A DNA stretch of 64,000 nt, taken from contig CP136063.1 in the NCBI GenBank assembly GCA_032622095.1, positions 272,423,426-272,487,425 on the forward strand, written 5' to 3'. Below, one piece after another: positions 59,555-64,000 of this stretch (position 1 is its first letter; each line of letters starts with the position of its first letter). Below the pieces are notes generated by a model. It was not told where the DNA came from. It did not search any database and saw nothing but the letters and a program-made list of their open reading frames with translations. Source of the DNA: Siphonodentalium dalli (taxonomy: Eukaryota; Mollusca; Scaphopoda; Gadilida; Siphonodentaliidae). A program made the translations under genes and the position numbers.

Positions 59555-60234
59555 TAATAAGCCGACCGGGCTTGCCCGGGCTCTCGCGTGTTCTTCTAAC
59601 CTATGCCCGGCGTCATTTAAGGGGTTAATGAACCCGGCCATGAACTAGATAGCGACTCAATCTTCAGTTTACGTGTTGCGAGTGTCTCACTACAATTAGT
59701 AATCAATATATAGTGTGATCTGGTCTCTGGGTCTGCCCGGACTCTCCCCGAATCCCAGGTTCTTTTAAGCCAATATATAATTTAAAGGGTTAATACAACC
59801 GGCAGTGGATAACACAACAACTAAACGTTCGCAACCTATATTTATACTTAGTATGTATCCCACTGCCATATAAGGCATCATATAATGTTGTCCACGGGTC
59901 CATGGGGCTGCCCGGGCTCTCATGTGCTCTTACCGCGTATATAGTCATTTAAGGGGTTAATGAAGCCGGCCGTGAACGAGATGGCGAGTCAATCACAGTA
60001 TACTATTAGTAAGTGACTCGCTACCATTAGTCATCAATATATAATGTGATCGGGACTCCGTGTCTGTCCTGGCTCTCCCGTGTCCTTTTAGTCAATATCG
60101 GCATTTAAAGGGTTGATAAACCCGCCGGCGGATGACACAGCAAGTCAAATTTCATAACCTATGCTTATTCTATATCCCATTACCATAAGGCATCATATTT
60201 GACTGATCGCGGGCCCATTGAGCCGCCCGGGCAG
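59555..60234 (-). repeat. Right arm of the foldback-like element
   Basis: Four subrepeats occur in inverted orientation relative to the left arm. Markers are TTTAAGGGGTTAATGAACCC (59,617), TTTAAAGGGTTAATACAACC (59,782), TTTAAGGGGTTAATGAAGCC (59,949) and TTTAAAGGGTTGATAAACCC (60,104). Spacing is about 165, 167 and 155 bp. Confidence 0.88.
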
Positions 60235-60240
60235 TAATTA

Positions 60241-61095
60241 ATCAAACTCCTCTGTTCTGCTCCATACCGTGTACATATATATGGTTGTTATTTGCTTGGG
60301 ATTCAGAACCGTGTTAAAAGTTTTATGTTTTATGACTTCAATTCGTCTTTCTGGGAAACGCACTGGCGTAAACTGTTAGTTAAATTACTCAGAACTGTGC
60401 TGAAATTTGTATGTTTTACGACACCAATGCGTCTTGCTAGGTCACATTCTGGCGTAGAAAGAGTTAGCTAAAATATTTATCGACAAACTCCGAGAAAAAC
60501 TAAAGGGCGAATATTATTAATAATGTGATTTGGAGTGGCTTTAAAGATGATGCATTTCAGCATTTCAGCAGCAGTGATGGAGCTGGATGTGGCTATATCA
60601 CATTCCATTGCAATTAATTGAAAAAAAGTGATGACATATCTGAGTGCGATCTGAGAGGACATTGAGGGATTTGGGTCAGTGCTTATTAGACTGTGGTTGT
60701 GTGACTTTCGGATATTCTAATAACCTTATCATATGACTTTTGCCAGTTGGAAACAGTGATAATCAACAGCGATGTGACTGAGTATCCACTGGTTCTGTCA
60801 AATTATGAAAGTATATTTCAAACGAAATAAGCAACGTGCGACCATTCTATGTGAGACAGATCACAGCGGAAGAACATTTATTAAACTGTTTCTATTTTCC
60901 ATTAAATGGAATCCCGCTTGTAAAACAGTTGTGTTCGTGGGATTTTCGAAATAAATTGAAAATGATTCAGACAGAACAGGGTTCACGTGACATGAATCAG
61001 GATATACCTCCCCATACCTTTACACAGCTGAAAACATTGCATTTCAAATCTTCACATATTTCGTCATATATGGCTATTTTCGCACACTTCCGCCA
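60241..61095. repeat. F end and module B of the 1.74-kb repeat
   Basis: It resumes the unit interrupted by the foldback element: CTCTGTTCTGCTCCATACCG, then a ~75-bp internal duplication (TCAGAACCGTGTTAAAAG at 60,304 and TCAGAACTGTGCTGAAA at 60,389). B follows, from TTTGGGTCAGTGCTTATTAG (60,669) to about 61,095, where similarity to the unit ends. Confidence 0.8.
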
Positions 61096-63319
61096 CCCAC
61101 TATGGGATATGTAACCCTTTCGTATGTTACACGGCGTATATAAGGTTAATTGGGAAGTCAATACCTAGCCAGATGTCCATATTTTATGCGTGGGAAACTA
61201 ACTTGGGAAGCAATAGTCTGTGCTATTTCTTTACGGGCTAGTAGTCCCATAAAGAATTATATTATATCTTAACCTGTTGGACAAGCCACTACCTGTACCA
61301 ATCAGATTGCTACACATATGTTAGGTGTGGCTTCCAGATTCTCATATATACTTGTTTCAGCCGAGAGGATTGAGACTCTGAGTTTCTGAACGCACTCTTG
61401 CTTTGAACGTATAGTGAGAGAAGATGTTGTTTTTTTATCCGTGACCGCCTGACATGAACATGTTTATAGTTGTATAACTAAATCTCATCGACATGTCTGG
61501 GAGTGCCAACTTAATGTTAAAGAACCTTGGACCAGCCCTAGAGTTGTACAGATAATAAACCAACTGCCGTACTGAGTACAATGGATATCATGAGTGGGGG
61601 GGGGTTAGCGAACTAAATAGTATCTGATATTATTGAAACTTGTATGATCACTGACAGACATGTAATGTATTATATCCTCCTTTTCTGAAAAAGGTAGTAC
61701 AAACTAACAAATGAAGTAAAATCAAAATGGCAACATGTATCGGCATGTCAGTAAGTGATGCAGAGTGTCAAAAACTCTACAAAATAGTATGCCAGATAAC
61801 TGATGACACATGGCTTCAAATTTCCAGTGCAAAATATTCCAAGATATACTTTACACAATTAAATGCTATTCAAATGTAAAATATCTTAAACTGAGTTATA
61901 TACATTCTGTCTACTGCAATTTCACGATAAATATAGAATGAGATTGAACACTAACACTTTAACATTATATAGTACTAGGTTCACACTTTAACACTAACAC
62001 TTTAAAATTATATAGTGCTAGGTTCACACTCAAGTAGTAATACAACCAGTTTATAATTTCTTGTAAAACAAGAAATGATAGTAAACCCATTTTTCACTGG
62101 CTAATTGAGTACATTTTTCACCTATACCAACATGAAAAAAGTGGCAGTAAGAGTGTGTCCATACGCTGGCAAGTTTGCACGATGTGTTATGCATGCATTA
62201 TCTCATTGAAACCCATATTTGCCAGAATATGAAAGGAAGCATGCATTTATAATGCATATTTACCACAGCTATAACGCCATGATAAGTAAACTTTCGTTAG
62301 CCCCACCTGTGTTATTCATTCATTCATTGCGAGATAGTGTCAAAAAATGTCGAAAAGCGGTGGTTTGTTGCTTAAACACTCCATCACCAGGTACATAACT
62401 GACAACGATTCCAATGATATTTAGTATTTTTACTACAGACGTACACTTATACTTACATTCTACAACTACTTACTCATGTACATAACTCAAAATTTAAAAA
62501 TTAATACTTTCTATAACTCGCGGCCTATGATTACGTTCCTAAGTTCTAAACTTGTAAAGCCCAACTGTGTACCACGTTCCCATCTTTTACTGAAACTACC
62601 AGGTATGGGACAATCATGATACATTAAAGTTTTAACGCCCGACGTATAATTCTTACCTTTATGATGGTGCGTGATTCTACAATACTGGTACGCATACGCT
62701 TGTCATGTGGTATACTTATATTTTCTAAATTTAAAAACACCAAGCATACTTCTATTATGTTCCTGTTTTTCATTTAGCTGACTACTAAATTGTCCAAGTG
62801 GCGCTTCGGAATGTGTACCTATATTTTGAACACCTTGCCCATGTTACCGAAGACAGGTTTACACCTGTATTCTGCGGAGTTCCCAGTCCCCTGGATCTCT
62901 ATATATTCACAACATATGGTTGCAAGCTATTTACAAGCAAACGTCGATAGTGTCGATACAGGTAAAACTACATAGTTTTTACTTTACAGGTAGTTAGTTA
63001 GCTGTGATTCAAAATCATTGTATAAGCATTTTTCCATTCTGTTTCTGTGATATTGTTGCTTTCTGTACCGAAATGCCTGCAAAAGAATAGCTGGCAAATG
63101 TGCGAGTGTATGAACGTACCCTAAATTACCTTTCACACAAAACGAAAGGCAACTAGAGGTAAGATTCCATGGAATCAAATATACTGCCATGGTATCCCAT
63201 TCCATGTGTGTATTATTCGTATAGGTGTGTTCCTCTTCATGCGAATGCATATTGGTGCTTTGTGATCTGCTGGTGGACTTGCATTGATATTTCTAAATAA
63301 GATATATATTCCAAAGGTT
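61096..63319. other. Unrecognised sequence, with a short tandem duplication
   Basis: No gene, element end or RNA is recognised. A ~44-bp block (ACTTTAACATTATATAGTACT, then AGGTTCACAC) is tandemly repeated at 61,951-62,030. A GGGGGGGG run is at about 61,597. The open frames are short and uninformative. Confidence 0.45.
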
Positions 63320-63405
63320 TATGTCATTTGGTTCGACCCACCGTGGATGATTAATGGCAGTCTATTGCATCATGATCGTGACCAACTGAGCCACCATTCT
63401 CCCCA
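63320..63405 (-). other. tRNA-like SINE head (tentative)
   Basis: On the minus strand GGTGGCTCAGTTGGTC fits a polymerase III A box (TGGCTCAGTTGG), and GGTGGGTCGAACC, about 50 bp later, resembles a degraded B box. The sequence does not fold into a clean tRNA, so a tRNA-derived SINE start is more likely than a tRNA gene. Chance remains possible. Confidence 0.3.
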
Positions 63406-63565
63406 GCCAATTAGTTCATTTTTAATCGGTATGGATACATTTTAGAGCTAAGTATAACCTCTCACCAGGACGCCCATATCATATTCAATGGTCACGAAAT
63501 TTGGCGTGTGTGATTATATCGTAATCGACATGTAGATCAAAAGGATGTAAAGCATATGAATGTAC

Positions 63566-64000
63566 TAGGGGTGCCACGATTAATCGTATAAGCCGATAAT
63601 CGATTACCATTTCCGTCGTCGATTAATCTCCGTTATTTATTTTGGACGTCGGAATACCGTGTTTGTCTTACACAGTTTCATCTACAACCGAAGGTTTAAC
63701 AACCTTTGATCGTGCATCAGATATATTCTGACAACATGAGTATACTTAGATGTTGCAAGTATAGGCTATCACTTATCGTGTGGTGACTGCTGAATGAAAC
63801 TCACAATTACTATCATAATTATTACGTGCGCTCGCGCAACAGTATGGCGATCAGACAGATTCGTAGGTTGGTGTCACACTCCGTGACGTCAGCAAAAACG
63901 ACGTAAAACCTCGTGGCGTTCTGACATTTTTACTGTGCCGCGTTTTTGCTATGTTTATTTTATGTGTTGTTTTCGATTATTTGTTTGTCGTCGATATCGC
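63566..64000 (+). mobile_element. Probable hAT element terminus, cut by window end
   Basis: TAGGGGTGCCACGATTAATC (63,566) resembles the terminal repeats of a hAT group whose ends read (C/T)AGGGGTG-CACGATT. It is followed by subterminal CGATTAATC/GATTAATCG inversions. The matching end would lie beyond 64,000. A TGACGTCA site is at 63,884. Confidence 0.4.

Larger units (their letters stand above)
53193..60234. mobile_element. Foldback-like element (7.04 kb) with subrepeated inverted arms
   Basis: TAATTA flanks the element at 53,187-53,192 and 60,235-60,240. F element sequence lies on both outer sides (CTTTTCCGG left, CTCTGTTCTGCTCC right). The ends begin CTGCC[C]GGGC. The left arm (53,193-53,553, continuing 55,817-56,240) is the inverted equivalent of the right arm (about 59,560-60,234). 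Both are built of ~165-bp subrepeats with TCAACCCTTTAAATGCCGAT or AACCCCTTAAATGA motifs, and GACCCAGAGACC recurs. Arms made of subrepeats define foldback (FB) elements. No transposase is recognised. The internal ~3.3 kb holds a hAT element and minisatellites, and the left arm is split by a ~2.26-kb insertion. Confidence 0.7.

Noticed and set aside
59555-60234. Stand-alone satellite array
   Set aside because: The same ~165-bp subrepeats appear inverted at 53,193-56,240 with matching termini and TAATTA flanks, so an element arm explains it better.

Overview
This window looks like animal, probably marine-invertebrate, nuclear DNA. Molluscs are the best guess: the roughly 130-bp 'AAGGTCAAGGTCA ... 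TCAAATTTCGTCGAAATCCGT' type of repeat at 53.8-54.4 kb and elements carrying internal tandem-repeat cores are common there. That assignment is inference, and no marker gene settles it. The DNA is AT-rich. I find no intact host protein gene, no rRNA gene and no convincing tRNA gene. Nearly every recognisable open frame is a decayed transposon or a read-through of a tandem repeat.

Layout. (1) 1-11,697: a macrosatellite with a 5,394-bp period. Each unit is a ~4.3-kb array of a 42-bp minisatellite plus a ~1.08-kb spacer, and a third spacer lacks the array. (2) 11.7-19.9 kb: mostly unrecognised AT-rich sequence with five forward copies of a dispersed ~400-bp element (called F here), a 170-bp tandem duplication and a LINE 3' end with a perfect 23-bp hairpin. 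(3) 19.94-23.73 kb: a 1,457-bp tandem repeat, each unit carrying an inverted F copy. (4) 23,245-35,166 and 35,167-47,088: a near-identical 11,922-bp head-to-tail duplication. Each copy holds a minus-strand LINE pseudogene, a 3,115-bp X-Y-X-Y-X composite inside that LINE (TTAT target duplication), a putative solo LTR (CAAG duplication) and a Harbinger-like element (TTA duplication) with a 61-62-bp minisatellite. (5) 47.1-61.1 kb: further copies of a ~1.74-kb tandem unit (modules C, F, B). These are interrupted by a chromodomain-bearing Gypsy-like LTR element, a ~170-bp hairpin, a TIR transposon with an 8-bp duplication and a 7.04-kb foldback-like element. The foldback contains minisatellites and a hAT element with a zinc-finger exon. 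(6) 61.1-64 kb: largely unrecognised sequence ending in a probable hAT terminus.

How the parts relate. Regions 4 and 5 are best read as a tandem C-F-B array that has repeatedly served as landing ground for other transposons. Several insertions can be dated relative to one another, because target duplications and uninterrupted copies are both present. The 42-bp minisatellite of region 1 appears to come from the inside of F: F has two AAAGAGCGTT boxes 41 bp apart whose interval is the minisatellite monomer. The most unusual structures are this satellite birth, the X-Y-X-Y-X composite and the foldback element.

Limits. All alignments were done by eye. Element ends supported by a target duplication and matching inverted repeats are firm, family names less so. 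Near-identical tandem copies (5.4 kb, 11.9 kb) may be real or may be assembly artefacts.
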